Below, piece by piece: positions 1 to 5,653 of a stretch of 5,653 bases of DNA. Numbering within the stretch: position 1 is the first letter of the stretch; each line of letters starts with the position of its first letter. Below the pieces are notes generated by a model. It saw only the letters and a list, made by a program, of their open reading frames with translations. It was not told the DNA's origin and made no database searches. Made by a program: the position numbers and the translations under genes. Origin of the DNA: Fimenecus stercoravium (GTDB lineage: Bacteria; Bacillota; Clostridia; Oscillospirales; Acutalibacteraceae); assembly GCA_018711545.1 (NCBI GenBank), contig DVIC01000040.1:1-5653 (forward strand), in the 5' to 3' direction.

Positions 1-1
1 A

Positions 2-649
2 ATTATTGACATTATCCCTTTTTCCTGCGGCATTCTGTTCCCAAGAAAAGAAATTTTACCTGACGATAAATGTAAAGTCACGTTTTACGGCTTTGATATG
101 GAAAAAATGCGCAACGCACCGGTGACCCGAAGCGTGTACATGCTCAACAAGTTTGGAAACGGCTACCAACGCATTGTCGATGAGGTCGGTGATTATCTCA
201 ACTGTGATGCGGACAGCTTTTCCGGGAACGGAACCGTGATTGTATATCCTACAGGGGAAACCGGCGTCTTCGATTATGAGGGGAAGCCCATTTGGGCAGG
301 CGACCTGCTCTACCATGACTGCCCCGTACAGGACGTCGCCTCCGATGGGAACCAGATCTGGTGCACCGTGCCCGACCAGAATGCGATCATCAGTTATTCC
401 GTTGCGCACAAAAAGTTTTATATGCGCATCGGCGGCGAAAACTCTGCGGCGTTCAGCCGTCCGGTTTCTCTCTCTAAATACGGAAATGAATTGTTTATCT
501 GTAACGCAGGCTCCTACAAAATCCGCACGGTCAATTTGAAAGATTATTCCGTACGTGATTTCCGTACATTTGACGAACCCGTTCGCCGCTATGTGCGTAC
601 CTGCGGCAAGGAGATTGTCCAGCTGGATTCCGGCGTCTATATTTTATAA
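2..649 (+). CDS. Beta-propeller-like (NHL/SMP-30 type) protein, 5'-truncated by window edge
   Basis: The frame is open from base 2 to the TAA at 647-649, giving 215 residues with no start. The ATG at 98 is probably internal, because the 32 codons before it read as ordinary protein and no ribosome binding site precedes it. The visible part has a repeating beta-rich unit of about 40 residues: (P)-V-x-x-x-(S/A)-x-x-G-N-x-(I/L), then a short strand and a turn, then an (I/V)-x-(S/T)-(Y/V) strand. Copies can be seen at about residues 108-151, 154-192 and 193-215 (the last short), with a weaker one at about 73-100. This is the pattern of NHL/SMP-30-like propeller blades. The last copy ends with the protein, as expected when the C-terminus closes the propeller. 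No catalytic or metal-binding residues could be assigned and I do not know the function. The N-terminus is missing, so secretion cannot be judged. The gene converges on the minus-strand operon. The coding call is firm; the fold is an inference from the repeats. Confidence 0.8.
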   Translation: MIDIIPFSCGILFPRKEILPDDKCKVTFYGFDMEKMRNAPVTRSVYMLNKFGNGYQRIVDEVGDYLNCDADSFSGNGTVIVYPTGETGVFDYEGKPIWAGDLLYHDCPVQDVASDGNQIWCTVPDQNAIISYSVAHKKFYMRIGGENSAAFSRPVSLSKYGNELFICNAGSYKIRTVNLKDYSVRDFRTFDEPVRRYVRTCGKEIVQLDSGVYIL

Positions 650-667
650 TTTTGCAGATCAAGCTAA

Positions 668-699
668 AAACCGCGGAAAGCCTGTGCTTTCCGCGGTTT
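668..699. terminator. Bidirectional intrinsic terminator between convergent genes
   Basis: A perfect 14-bp inverted repeat, AAACCGCGGAAAGC, CTGT loop, GCTTTCCGCGGTTT, lies 18 bases after the plus-strand stop and 12 bases after the mannosidase stop. Read on the minus strand, the stem is followed by a run of five T (the last three are inside the stem arm), then AGC. On the plus strand the run is TTTCCTTATG, which is weaker. It should end the mannosidase operon efficiently and the propeller-like gene at least partly. No other terminator candidate exists in the 62-base gap between the two stop codons. Confidence 0.9.
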
Positions 700-711
700 C
701 CTTATGTGCTT

Positions 712-3657
712 TTACTCCAGCGGGATGCCGATCGTTAAAATTTCAAAGGGTTTATATGCAATGCAATCAGACTCGCCTTCTTCATCCTCCAGCATATTCA
801 AAAGCCGTACCTTTTTCGGCAAGCGCAGCGTACCGCGATGCCCCTCGGTCTCGGTCAGGCGGACAACCACCATTTTGCCGTCCTCAGAAAGCTTCATCGC
901 CTGCAAAAACAGCCCGGGGAAGGTGTTCTGGCATGATACGTCGGCTTTCACGATCGGGATGTTATACTCAAGCGCGATGCGGTTGATATGTGCCGACACC
1001 GCGTCGCCGGCGTGCGGCAGGATCATATAGCAGAAGCGGTGCAGCCCCATATCACTCGTCGGATCGGGGCGGATGGTCGCGCGTAAAAGGCTTAATGATA
1101 TTTTATTTTCATCAAAGCCAACACCGTATTTGCAGTCGTTTAAGAGCGCAATACCGCCGTCCGTTTCAGCAAGATCGCACCATTTGTGGTGGCAGACTTC
1201 AAACCGGGCCTGCTGCCAGCTTGTATTCTTGTGTGTCTCGCGGCGGATAAAGCCTGCGCCGATGTCGCAAAGTGCTTCCCGCGCAAGCACATTGCAGGAA
1301 AACTCCGCCTTTGCAAGCCTGTGCTTTTCCCGCCAGTCCACGACATTTTCCACTTCGATGCCGCGGGAAAGACGAAACAGCCGAATCAACCGTTTCCAGG
1401 TGCTTTGCCCGATTTTTAACTCCGTTTCAAATACGGCGACCTCATCGTTCTTCTCGGCAAGGTGCAGTGGTGTTGCGACCTCGACCGCCACACGGCGGTC
1501 TTTGTAATTGGGCAGGATGTCCCATGCATCATACACGCCGGGCTTATCCTCATACACGCAAAGCTCGTTGAACGCGCCGTCCACCCATTCCCGGGACAGC
1601 TCTTTGTCATACAAACTGCGTATACTGCCGTCATCGGCAAAATCGACCACATAAAACGGTGTTTCTACCCGTTCACCGACAAAGCACCATTCCTCAGCCG
1701 TGCCGACGCTGCGGCGGATCTCGCCGTGTCCGAGCGCAGGGAGGTTCGGAAGGCACCAATACCCTTTTTTGCCGTACCGCGTGCTGTCGCCGTTTTCATT
1801 TTCGATAAAGGTCAGCTGTGTCCGCGGGAAGTTCAGCGAATTGAAATACTGCTCGCCGCTGCCGATGATCGCATCGAGTTTTTCTTCGATCTCCGAATAA
1901 TCCGCCATGGTATCGCGATAAACGGGCGTGATATGGCTGCCGGGCAGAATATCATGGAACTGATTGATCAGCAGCTTTTTCCAGCAGTCTTTCAGGGTCT
2001 CCGCCGGGTATAGGTCACCGCCGAGCGCGCGCAAAGTAGATATGATTTCCGCTTCACGAAGCTTATACTCCAACCGGCGGTTCGCTTTTTTGATTTCCGC
2101 TTTCGTTGTGAACGTGCCGCGGTGCATTTCCAAATACAACTCGCCGTCCCATTTGGCGAGTTTACGGTTGCCCTTTAAATTCTTTTCCAAAAATTCCTGC
2201 GCACCCACATGCTCGGTCTTCGGCATCACGGAGACTTTTTCAAAGCGGCGCATAAGCTCCAGCATTTCCTCCGTGCAGCCGCTGCCGCCGTCGCCGTAGC
2301 CGAACATGGAAAGCGTTTGCCCGCCCGTGTTTTTGTCTTGATACGCCTCCCAATTCTCCTGGATCTGAGAAGGCATGTTCCACGTGATGAAGTGCGTCGG
2401 CGGCACGCAGGCATATACCTCGCTGCCGTCTATCCCGCGCCAGATAAAGTTGTTGTGCGGGAAACGGTTCGTATCATTCCAGGTGGACATTTTGTTGGAG
2501 ACAAAATACTCCACGCCGCTTTTTTTGAGGATCTGCGGCAAGATCCAGCTGTTGCCAAACACATCCGGAAGCCAGCAGTTGTTTACCGTTTTGCCGAATT
2601 TTTCGCGGAAATACTGCTGTCCGTACAGACACTGGCGAATGAGGCTTTCCGCAGCGGGAATATTGCAGTCAGGCTCTACGTACATTGCGCCTACAGGTTC
2701 AAACCGCCCTTCGGCGATACGTGTTTTGAGTTCCGCAAACACTTCGGGATAATACTTTTCCAGCGTTTCGTAGGTAAACGCCTGCGTGTGCGTATACTTA
2801 AATTCCGGATAACGGTCCATCAAGCGCAGTTGGATGAGCACCGTGCGCAAATTTTTCTGCACGGCATGGATGCGCCGCCAATAGTAGGCAATATCCAGAT
2901 GCGAGTGCGCAAGCAAAGCTACGTCGCCGCTGCCCTTATAGTCATCGTTTGCGTAGATGACCTCGTCCACATACCGTTTCGCATCCGCAAGCCCGGGCAG
3001 CGTGTCGTCCTCGAAATCGATGAGATTGAGGGCGTTGTTCAGCTCGCGGTTGAGGAAAGCGCGATAATCCTCTGAAAACAATTCGCAGTCTGCAATGTTC
3101 AGGAACAGCTCCAAGTCGTAAACCAGATCCTGCACGGCGTGATCCACCACGGCAAGATACGCACCTTCAAAAATCTGACGGCACCCGCGCACGGAAAGCG
3201 ACTCCGGATTGCGTTCATCGTCGGGCTTGGAACGGTTGTACCCCTGCATCTCAAAATGCAGCTTTTCTGTATTCGGCGCAAGATAGGGCGTGAGCAAAAT
3301 GCGCTCACGGTTCGGGTCGACGCCGCCGACATATTTGCCGTTGACCTTGACAATGATCTCCGCCGCGGTTTTGAGCGACAGCCAAAGCTCCTCGCCGCGA
3401 TAATCATCGGGGATGACGACATCCCCGCGAATAAACGCCGTGCCGTCAGGGGTAAAATACATGTCCCCTTTGCAAAGCGGAGCATAATCGTCGGAATAAT
3501 ATTCAAATTCCATTTCCGAGATCTGCCGCGCCTCACGGATCTGAAGTGTTTTGATCTCATATTTCTTTTTATAAATATGCCGTTTCAGCCAGCCGAAGCG
3601 AAGCCTTGTCCACTCCTCGGGGCGCATACTGCGGCGGACGACCTGTATATGTGCCAT
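712..3657 (-). CDS. Glycoside hydrolase family 38 alpha-mannosidase, cytoplasmic
   Basis: This is a retaining, metal-dependent exo-alpha-mannosidase that removes terminal alpha-linked mannose from oligosaccharides or glycosides. It has 981 residues, close to the bacterial and MAN2C1-like type of about 1000. Order: an N-terminal accessory beta domain (about 1-240), the catalytic GH38 domain (about 245-500), the helical middle domain (about 505-575, with LEMHRGTFTT and an NRRLE helix), then the C-terminal beta domains. Visible active-site motifs are HSHLD (H253 and D255, metal ligands), WLPDVFG (D365, predicted nucleophile and metal ligand), GYGDGG (453-458) and NQFHDILPGS (H568, metal ligand), all intact. 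There is no signal peptide or membrane segment, so it acts on imported substrate. The start at 3657 is chosen for its AAGGAGG site 5 bases upstream. A longer frame reaching 3723 runs back into the NifU-like gene and has no comparable site. It is the last gene of the operon and is followed by the hairpin at 668-699. Natural linkage specificity cannot be read from the sequence. Confidence 0.96.
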   Translation of the reverse strand: MAHIQVVRRSMRPEEWTRLRFGWLKRHIYKKKYEIKTLQIREARQISEMEFEYYSDDYAPLCKGDMYFTPDGTAFIRGDVVIPDDYRGEELWLSLKTAAEIIVKVNGKYVGGVDPNRERILLTPYLAPNTEKLHFEMQGYNRSKPDDERNPESLSVRGCRQIFEGAYLAVVDHAVQDLVYDLELFLNIADCELFSEDYRAFLNRELNNALNLIDFEDDTLPGLADAKRYVDEVIYANDDYKGSGDVALLAHSHLDIAYYWRRIHAVQKNLRTVLIQLRLMDRYPEFKYTHTQAFTYETLEKYYPEVFAELKTRIAEGRFEPVGAMYVEPDCNIPAAESLIRQCLYGQQYFREKFGKTVNNCWLPDVFGNSWILPQILKKSGVEYFVSNKMSTWNDTNRFPHNNFIWRGIDGSEVYACVPPTHFITWNMPSQIQENWEAYQDKNTGGQTLSMFGYGDGGSGCTEEMLELMRRFEKVSVMPKTEHVGAQEFLEKNLKGNRKLAKWDGELYLEMHRGTFTTKAEIKKANRRLEYKLREAEIISTLRALGGDLYPAETLKDCWKKLLINQFHDILPGSHITPVYRDTMADYSEIEEKLDAIIGSGEQYFNSLNFPRTQLTFIENENGDSTRYGKKGYWCLPNLPALGHGEIRRSVGTAEEWCFVGERVETPFYVVDFADDGSIRSLYDKELSREWVDGAFNELCVYEDKPGVYDAWDILPNYKDRRVAVEVATPLHLAEKNDEVAVFETELKIGQSTWKRLIRLFRLSRGIEVENVVDWREKHRLAKAEFSCNVLAREALCDIGAGFIRRETHKNTSWQQARFEVCHHKWCDLAETDGGIALLNDCKYGVGFDENKISLSLLRATIRPDPTSDMGLHRFCYMILPHAGDAVSAHINRIALEYNIPIVKADVSCQNTFPGLFLQAMKLSEDGKMVVVRLTETEGHRGTLRLPKKVRLLNMLEDEEGESDCIAYKPFEILTIGIPLE

Positions 3658-3662
3658 AGCTA

Positions 3663-3669
3663 CCTCCTT
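3663..3669 (-). promoter_or_regulatory. Ribosome binding site of the alpha-mannosidase gene
   Basis: AAGGAGG on the minus strand, 5 bases before the ATG at 3657, is a near-consensus Shine-Dalgarno sequence. It overlaps the TAA stop of the upstream NifU-like gene (TAAGGAGG). This settles the mannosidase start and implies that ribosomes finishing the small gene are well placed to re-initiate. Confidence 0.93.
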
Positions 3670-3901
3670 ATGTGTCCCAGAAGAACGGCTTTTTGCGAAT
3701 CGCGCGCACAGAAACACGTTCACCGAGATCCTTTAGGATCTCCGCCTCGATCCAATGCACACAGCGGTCCAAGATCAGGCATTTAGAGCACTCGCCTTGA
3801 AACACGAGCGTCAGTTCGTCACCGCGGCGCTCTGCAAAGCGCACCTCGCCGCCGTCCCCTTGGATCTTCGGGCGAATAACGGTTTCGATATATTGTTCCA
3901 T
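3668..3901 (-). CDS. NifU C-terminal-domain-like protein, divergent
   Basis: A 77-residue protein. Its N-terminal half matches the NifU C-terminal domain pattern: IRPKIQGDGGEV corresponds to the family's R-P-x-(L/I)-x-x-D-G-G-(D/E)-(V/L), followed by a beta strand and G-E-C-S-K-C, the CxxC (C38, C41) that binds or transfers an Fe-S cluster in family members. Two things are unusual. The Pro-Ser-Ser normally just after the CxxC is replaced by Leu-Ile-Leu, and there is a third cysteine (C47) six residues after C41. The C-terminus ends in an Arg-Lys-Lys, aromatic-rich tail. There is no signal or membrane segment, so it should be cytoplasmic. The preferred start at 3901 has an AGGGGA site 6 bases upstream. 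The ATG at 3907 (79 residues) directly abuts that site and overlaps the mutase stop as ATGA. It lies between the mutase and the mannosidase in one transcription unit. An Fe-S scaffold or carrier role is inferred from the family; its partner is unknown. Confidence 0.85.
   Translation of the reverse strand: MEQYIETVIRPKIQGDGGEVRFAERRGDELTLVFQGECSKCLILDRCVHWIEAEILKDLGERVSVRAIRKKPFFWDT
3725..3742. repeat. Perfect 8-bp inverted repeat inside the NifU-like gene
   Basis: GAGATCCT-TT-AGGATCTC on the plus strand. The minus-strand transcript can fold it into an 8-bp stem with a very small loop (the innermost pairs probably open). It lies in the codons for Glu-Ile-Leu-Lys-Asp-Leu, about 70 bases before the mannosidase start. 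No T-run follows, so it is not a terminator. A role in mRNA processing or stability is possible, but coding coincidence is the simpler explanation. Confidence 0.45.
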
Positions 3902-3903
3902 GC

Positions 3904-5544
3904 TCATTCCCCTATCGCCTCATGAATCGCAGCACGTAAAACGTCTAATCTCTCCTGCGCCTCTGCTTTATCTGCGCCGCGAACAGAATAATAGATTTTC
4001 AGCTTTGGCTCCGTCCCTGACGGGCGGATCGCAAGCCAGCTTTCGTCCTCGAACAGATATTTCAGCACATTTTCTTTCGGAAGCGCGCCGATACCGACCG
4101 AATAATCCAAAATTTCCCGTACCCCGTCAAAGGCAGCCGTCCCCGCCTCACGAAACGCCTGCATGATCGAACGGATGCGGCTCGCGCCGTCCTTGCCCTT
4201 GAGCGTTACGGAATCCAGTGCATCCAAATAGTAACCATATTCCGTGTAAAGCGAATCCAAGGCATCAACAAGCGTTCTGCCGTTCGCTTTATGATAGGCA
4301 GTCATTTCACAGATGAGCATGGAGGCAACGACGGCATCTTTATCGCGCGCGTGCGTGCCCGCAAGATACCCGTAGCTTTCCTCATAACCAAAAACAAAAT
4401 AACGATCGCTGCTTTGTTCAAACTTCGTGATCTGATCGCCGATATATTTAAATCCCGTAAGCGTTTCCACGATCTCCAGCCCGTATTTGCACCCAATATT
4501 TGCGCCGAGGTCATTGGTCACAATGGTTTTTACAAGGGTCGCGCCCGGGCGCAGGGTGTCTTTCTTAAAACGAAGAATGAAATCCGCAAGCAGTGCGCCG
4601 ACCTGATTGCCCGTGAGCTGTACATAGTCCCCGTCGTGGCGTACCGCGATGCCCACGCGGTCACAGTCGGGATCTGTGCCGAGCACAAGATCCGCCTGTT
4701 CTTTACGCGCCTGTTCGAGCGCGAGGGTCAGTGCGTCGCGCTCTTCCGGGTTCGGAGAACGAACGGTAGAAAAGTCGCCGTCCGGCATCTCCTGCTCGGG
4801 CACGACGGATACAGCATAGTCGGTAAGAATGCGTCGCACAGGGACATTCCCCGTGCCGTGCAGCGGTGTATAGATAACTTTAATATCATGGCTTTCCGTA
4901 TAGAGGGACTGTGTTTTAACGGCATCCAAAAAGGCGTCGAGCACCTCGGGGCTGATGAAGCGTACAAGACCGCTGGATTTTGCGACTTCAAAGTCCAGAC
5001 GCGGCACCGCGCGAAGGTCGGTAACAGCATTAACGCAGGCGATGACCTCATTTGCAAGTGCGGGTACAAGCTGGCAACCGTGCTCGTCATAAACCTTATA
5101 GCCGTTGTACTCTTTAGGGTTGTGGCTTGCCGTGATCACGATTCCTGCGCAGCAGTGCAAATACCGAACGGCAAAAGACAATACGGGTGTCGGCGTGATC
5201 TCGCGGAACAGATGCACCGTGATGCCCTTAGCGGCCAGCACCTGCGCCGCACATTCGGCAAACGCACGTGAGTTCCGCCGCGAGTCATAGGCTACTGCAA
5301 CATGCTTTTCCCCTTCAAAATGCGCAAGCAGATAAACGGCCAGCCCAAGCGTCGCCTTTGCGACCGTATACGAATTCATGCGGTTCGGCCCTGCGCCCAT
5401 AATGCCGCGCAAACCACCGGTGCCGAATTCCAAATCTTTATAAAAACGATCCTCTAATTCCTTTTCATCCGTGATTTTCAAAAGCTCCTGTTTGGTTTCA
5501 TCATCAAACAGCAGCCATTCATTATAACGCTCTGAATACTGCAT
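3904..5544 (-). CDS. Phosphoglucomutase / phosphomannomutase family (alpha-D-phosphohexomutase)
   Basis: This enzyme interconverts hexose 1-phosphate and hexose 6-phosphate through a phosphoserine and a bisphosphate intermediate, using Mg2+, in the cytoplasm. It has 546 residues, the usual length of the PgcA/PGM2-like branch. Motifs in order: FGTGGLRG (40-47), TASHNP with the phosphoserine S140, the metal loop DPDCDR (D291, D293, D295), TGFKYIG (363-369), the sugar-recognition motif GYEES (386-390) and the C-terminal phosphate-binding loop RPSGTEPK (507-514). All four domains appear complete. The start at 5544 has a GAGGTG site 4 bases upstream. An in-frame GTG at 5556 lies within that site and is rejected as a start. 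It is the first gene of the operon, and its stop is 2 bases from the preferred NifU-like start. This branch includes glucose-, mannose- and pentose-phosphate-acting enzymes, so the preferred substrate is not settled. The closest named relative in kind is Bacillus PgcA. The mannosidase downstream makes mannose phosphate a reasonable guess. Confidence 0.95.
   Translation of the reverse strand: MQYSERYNEWLLFDDETKQELLKITDEKELEDRFYKDLEFGTGGLRGIMGAGPNRMNSYTVAKATLGLAVYLLAHFEGEKHVAVAYDSRRNSRAFAECAAQVLAAKGITVHLFREITPTPVLSFAVRYLHCCAGIVITASHNPKEYNGYKVYDEHGCQLVPALANEVIACVNAVTDLRAVPRLDFEVAKSSGLVRFISPEVLDAFLDAVKTQSLYTESHDIKVIYTPLHGTGNVPVRRILTDYAVSVVPEQEMPDGDFSTVRSPNPEERDALTLALEQARKEQADLVLGTDPDCDRVGIAVRHDGDYVQLTGNQVGALLADFILRFKKDTLRPGATLVKTIVTNDLGANIGCKYGLEIVETLTGFKYIGDQITKFEQSSDRYFVFGYEESYGYLAGTHARDKDAVVASMLICEMTAYHKANGRTLVDALDSLYTEYGYYLDALDSVTLKGKDGASRIRSIMQAFREAGTAAFDGVREILDYSVGIGALPKENVLKYLFEDESWLAIRPSGTEPKLKIYYSVRGADKAEAQERLDVLRAAIHEAIGE
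3908..3913 (-). promoter_or_regulatory. Ribosome binding site of the NifU-like gene
   Basis: AGGGGA on the minus strand lies inside the last codons of the mutase gene. It is 6 bases from the ATG at 3901 and 0 bases from the ATG at 3907. The spacing favours the inner start. Both starts lie next to the mutase TGA (3906-3904), which suggests translational coupling. Confidence 0.75.
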
Positions 5545-5548
5545 GGAA

Positions 5549-5554
5549 CACCTC
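5549..5554 (-). promoter_or_regulatory. Ribosome binding site of the phosphohexomutase gene
   Basis: GAGGTG on the minus strand, with 4 bases to the ATG at 5544 (6 if only GAGG is counted). It fixes the start at the Met of MQYSERYNEW and rules out the in-frame GTG at 5556, which is part of the same GTGAGGTG stretch. Confidence 0.8.
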
Positions 5555-5576
5555 ACTAAGCTTGTTTAATGAACAT

Positions 5577-5605
5577 ATTTTACTGCATGCATGCTGCAAA
5601 ATCAA
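5577..5605 (-). promoter_or_regulatory. Predicted sigma-A promoter of the three-gene operon
   Basis: On the minus strand, TTGATT (5605-5600, -35, four of six consensus bases) is separated by exactly 17 bases from TAAAAT (5582-5577, -10, five of six). Transcription would start near 5570, giving a leader of about 25 bases before the mutase ATG. The spacer holds the palindrome GCATGCATGC. The surrounding stretch is A+T-rich compared with the genes. No other promoter stands out before the NifU-like or mannosidase genes, so this one probably serves all three. Confidence 0.65.
5585..5594. promoter_or_regulatory. Palindrome GCATGCATGC in the promoter spacer, possible operator
   Basis: A 10-base perfect palindrome lying between the predicted -35 and -10 elements, where a bound repressor would block RNA polymerase. 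It is short and could arise by chance. No regulator gene is in view and I do not recognise it as a known operator, so only the position argues for function. Confidence 0.3.
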
Positions 5606-5653
5606 CAAAAAACTGGAAATAAATTTGGGTGCATTCCACGACGTTTTATGGTA
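5606..5653. other. A+T-rich intergenic end of window, no gene seen
   Basis: This stretch upstream of the operon promoter contains a run of A (T on the minus strand) and no convincing coding frame, hairpin or RNA gene. Whether a gene begins or ends just beyond the edge cannot be told. Confidence 0.5.

Noticed and set aside
98..649. ATG at 98 as the true start of the plus-strand gene
   Set aside because: The frame is open to the window edge with protein-like codons, and no Shine-Dalgarno sequence precedes the ATG, so the gene most likely begins outside.
2209..3075. Plus-strand open frame of 288 codons antisense to the mannosidase, with similar ones at 1462-2013 and 3139-3786
   Set aside because: These overlap conserved GH38 catalytic sequence, and the translations are low in recognisable structure and rich in residues typical of antisense frames.
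3658..3723. Upstream extension of the mannosidase by 22 residues
   Set aside because: It would overlap the NifU-like gene in another frame, has no good ribosome site, and the ATG at 3657 has a near-perfect one.
4541..4552. GCGCCCGGGCGC, a 12-base palindrome in the mutase gene
   Set aside because: It encodes an ordinary Arg-Pro-Gly-Ala stretch with GC-rich codons, has no T-run or position suggesting regulation, and is probably chance.
4291..5271. Long plus-strand open frame (326 codons) antisense to the mutase gene
   Set aside because: It lies entirely within a gene with all family motifs, has no convincing ribosome site and its translation resembles no family. It is a by-product of codon bias on the other strand.
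5606..5653. Possible terminator or inverted repeat in the A+T-rich right end
   Set aside because: There is a T-run on the minus strand but no convincing stem before it; only 3-4 base matches could be found.

Overview
The window carries four protein genes and no RNA genes, mobile elements or CRISPR. Base composition is mixed (roughly half G+C). The genes have strong Shine-Dalgarno sites (AAGGAGG, AGGGGA, GAGGTG), tight packing and a sigma-A-like promoter. Together with the gene families present, this suggests a Firmicute, most likely a gut-type Clostridia. That placement is inference, because there is no rRNA or other phylogenetic marker.

Layout: from the left edge to 649, on the plus strand, lies the 3' part of a gene whose start is outside the window. 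Its product looks like the last blades of a beta-propeller of the NHL/SMP-30 type, and its function is unknown. A perfect 14-bp GC-rich hairpin at 668-699 sits between this gene and the convergent minus-strand genes and should terminate transcription from both sides. The rest is one minus-strand operon, read right to left. A promoter at about 5577-5605 is followed by a phosphoglucomutase/phosphomannomutase-family enzyme (5544 down to 3904), a 77-residue NifU C-terminal-domain-like protein (3901 to 3668) and a cytoplasmic family-38 alpha-mannosidase (3657 to 712).

The three operon genes are almost touching. Two bases separate the mutase stop from the preferred NifU-like start, and an alternative start overlaps that stop as ATGA. 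Ten bases separate the NifU-like stop from the mannosidase start, and the mannosidase ribosome binding site overlaps that stop. Co-transcription is very likely. The mannosidase would release mannose from alpha-mannosides or oligosaccharides already in the cytoplasm, and the mutase moves phosphate between C1 and C6 of a hexose. Together they fit mannose or hexose-phosphate metabolism, but no transporter, kinase or mannose-6-phosphate isomerase is in view. The NifU-like protein is the odd member: it keeps the CxxC of the family but lacks the usual Pro-Ser-Ser after it and has an extra cysteine.

I do not see a clearly new biological system. The most interesting items are the variant NifU-like protein inside a sugar operon, the palindrome within the promoter spacer and the short perfect hairpin inside the NifU-like gene.
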